Assembly: GCA_937859895.1 (NCBI GenBank)
Contig: CALMAV010000051.1
Location: 1-7,203, forward strand
Direction: 5' to 3'
DNA: 7,203 nt
Source: an uncultured Bryobacterales bacterium
GTDB taxonomy: Bacteria > Acidobacteriota > Terriglobia > Bryobacterales > Bryobacteraceae
Part shown: positions 6,335 through 7,203 of the stretch, one piece after another
Layout: each line of letters opens with the position of its first letter
Position numbering within the stretch: position 1 is the first letter of the stretch
Made by a program: the position numbers and the translations under genes
The notes under the pieces: generated by a model
Told to the model about the DNA's origin: nothing
Seen by the model: only the letters and a program-made list of their open reading frames with translations
Database searches by the model: none

Positions 6335-6646
6335 ATGCGGTTCTCTCTATTCATATTCGCTGCCATTCTTTACTCAGTTGGCGGCGTCTGCATGAAAGCA
6401 TCCGAAGGACTCACTAGGCTCGGGCCCAGCATCCTGCTTTTCGTGTTGTTCTGTTTGGCCGCTGCCTGCCAAGCCCTTGGAATGCGTCACGCCGAAATGG
6501 GCTCTTCCTACCTCCTGGTTTTAGGCTTGGAAGCCGTATCTGCTTTCGCGCTCGGCATGTGGTTCTTCGGGGACCCAATCACGCCAGGCAAACTCGCCGC
6601 ACTTGCTCTCATCCTGGCCGGAGTCGCTCTCCTTCGTCAGCCTTGA
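6335..6646 (+). CDS. SMR/EmrE-like small four-helix membrane protein
   Basis: This 103-aa inner-membrane protein has four predicted helices (about 4-20, 31-49, 57-78, 85-101), the size and layout of small multidrug resistance (SMR) transporters. It aligns by eye with EmrE: AILYSVGGVCMKASEGLTRL (10-29) against EmrE AILAEVIGTTLMKFSEGFTRL, then GSSYLLVLGLEAV (56-68) against GIAYAIWSGVGIV, then WFFGDPIT..KLAALALILAGVALL. SMR proteins work as dual-topology homodimers exchanging protons for cationic drugs, guanidinium or polyamines. Here the essential proton/substrate Glu14 is Ser14, Trp63 is Val62, and the Gly67 position is Glu66. Classical EmrE-type drug export is therefore unlikely; it may belong to a divergent SMR or EamA-like subgroup with another substrate. 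GGAAGA (6315-6320) lies 14 nt before the ATG, too far for an ideal Shine-Dalgarno. The VWA gene follows 39 nt downstream and may be co-transcribed. Confidence 0.82.
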   Translation: MRFSLFIFAAILYSVGGVCMKASEGLTRLGPSILLFVLFCLAAACQALGMRHAEMGSSYLLVLGLEAVSAFALGMWFFGDPITPGKLAALALILAGVALLRQP

Positions 6647-6685
6647 CGGGTAACCAGCGGGCCCTCGCCAGCGTATCAATAAACA

Positions 6686-7203
6686 GTGTTCCCTAGTCGC
6701 CATCTCAGCCGGGCCCTCCTTCCAACTCTTTTTGCGGCAGGCGTATGCCTGATGGCTGCTGATGATCCGATTGTCTTCAAAAGCGATGTCGCCTTGACCC
6801 GCGTAGACGCCAAAGTCGTGGACGGAGCAGGCCGCGCCGTCACCGGCCTGGGTATCAAGGACTTCGTTCTAACTCTGAACGGCAAAACCCTGCCGGTCCG
6901 CAATCTCGCTAGTGAGAATGTTCCTATTGACATCCTCCTGCTGCTCGACGTGAGCGGCAGCATGGAGCCGCACGTCCAACGGATCGCCTCCGCAGCCCGT
7001 CAAGCCCTGCGCGTCCTGGCTGACAAGGATCGCGTCGGCATCATGATCTTCGACACGCGCTCCACTCTTCGCCTTCCACTTCGCAGCGACCGTGATGAGG
7101 TGACCACCGAACTGAATCGCATCCTACGGTCTGAGCACTTCGCCGGAGGAACCCGTATCACGCAAGCCATGTTGGACGCTGCCCGGTACCTGGAGCGCTC
7201 AGC
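6686..7203 (+). CDS. Secreted VWFA-related acidobacterial-type protein, partial (3' end outside window)
   Basis: The first 172 codons of a von Willebrand A-domain protein are present before the window ends. GTG at 6686 is chosen because it lies 4 nt after an in-frame TAA (6680-6682) and gives a good Sec signal peptide (MFPSRHLSRALLPTLFAAGV, cleaved near A24/A25). An internal ATG at 6752 would start after the signal. A short beta-rich segment follows (VALTRVDAKVVDGAGRAVTG, then LGIKDF and LNGKTLPVRNL; 36-74), the usual lead-in of this family. The VWA core starts at IDILLLLDVSGSM, giving MIDAS residues D88, S90 and S92. The MIDAS Thr is probably T156 in FAGGTRIT. The third (Asp) motif lies beyond the edge. 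VWA domains bind ligands or partner proteins through a divalent metal, here outside the cytoplasm. The domain arrangement matches the VWFA-related family greatly expanded in Acidobacteria. The ligand is unknown. No Shine-Dalgarno is evident. Confidence 0.88.
   Translation, partial: MFPSRHLSRALLPTLFAAGVCLMAADDPIVFKSDVALTRVDAKVVDGAGRAVTGLGIKDFVLTLNGKTLPVRNLASENVPIDILLLLDVSGSMEPHVQRIASAARQALRVLADKDRVGIMIFDTRSTLRLPLRSDRDEVTTELNRILRSEHFAGGTRITQAMLDAARYLERS

Noticed and set aside
6676..6963. 95-codon minus-strand open frame
   Set aside because: Antisense to the VWA gene; arginine/serine-rich and without a plausible fold.
1..7203. CRISPR array, tRNA/rRNA genes, insertion sequences, phage genes
   Set aside because: No regularly spaced repeats, cloverleaf-like segments, intact transposase or terminal inverted repeats, or phage proteins were seen.

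Overview
The window looks like a chromosomal segment from an acidobacterium, probably of the Solibacter/Bryobacter type. The strongest clue is the truncated gene at the right edge. It is a secreted protein with a short N-terminal 'V.D..G..V.GL...DF...L.GK' segment followed by a von Willebrand A domain, the layout of the VWFA-related family that is greatly expanded in Acidobacteria. A secreted apiosidase-like (DUF5060/DUF4038) protein fits the same group. The genus is an inference from gene content only.

Left part, 1-2634, minus strand: a two-gene unit in which a signal-peptide-bearing DUF5060/DUF4038-like protein is followed, with a 4-nt GTGA stop/start overlap, by tsaB, the scaffold/activator subunit of the t6A tRNA-modification system. 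Positions 1-223 beyond tsaB hold no gene I can name, only an open plus-strand frame that enters from outside the window. A 121-bp divergent intergenic region (2635-2755) separates this unit from lon.

Centre, 2756-5163, plus strand: a complete 783-aa ATP-dependent Lon protease with all catalytic motifs intact, closed by a clear Rho-independent terminator (5128-5163). About 280 bp with no intact gene follows (5164-5443). On the minus strand this stretch carries an open frame interrupted by one TAG, possibly a decayed gene.

Right part, 5444-7203: short genes packed tightly. A two-repeat TPR protein (minus) diverges from a small single-domain cupin (plus), with only 43 bp between their starts. 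A 40-codon, very acidic, probably disordered ORF lies on the minus strand (6156-6278) with a good Shine-Dalgarno; it converges on the cupin gene. Next is a 103-aa four-helix SMR-like membrane protein that lacks the family's essential Glu14. Last comes the partial VWA protein, starting from GTG at 6686 and running off the right edge.

I see no tRNA, rRNA, CRISPR array, insertion sequence or attachment site. The housekeeping genes (tsaB, lon) sit among poorly characterised accessory genes. The most interesting points are the substituted SMR-like protein, the unlisted acidic micro-ORF, the coupling of a secreted glycosidase-like gene to tsaB, and the interrupted frame downstream of lon. I did not find a convincing new multi-gene system.
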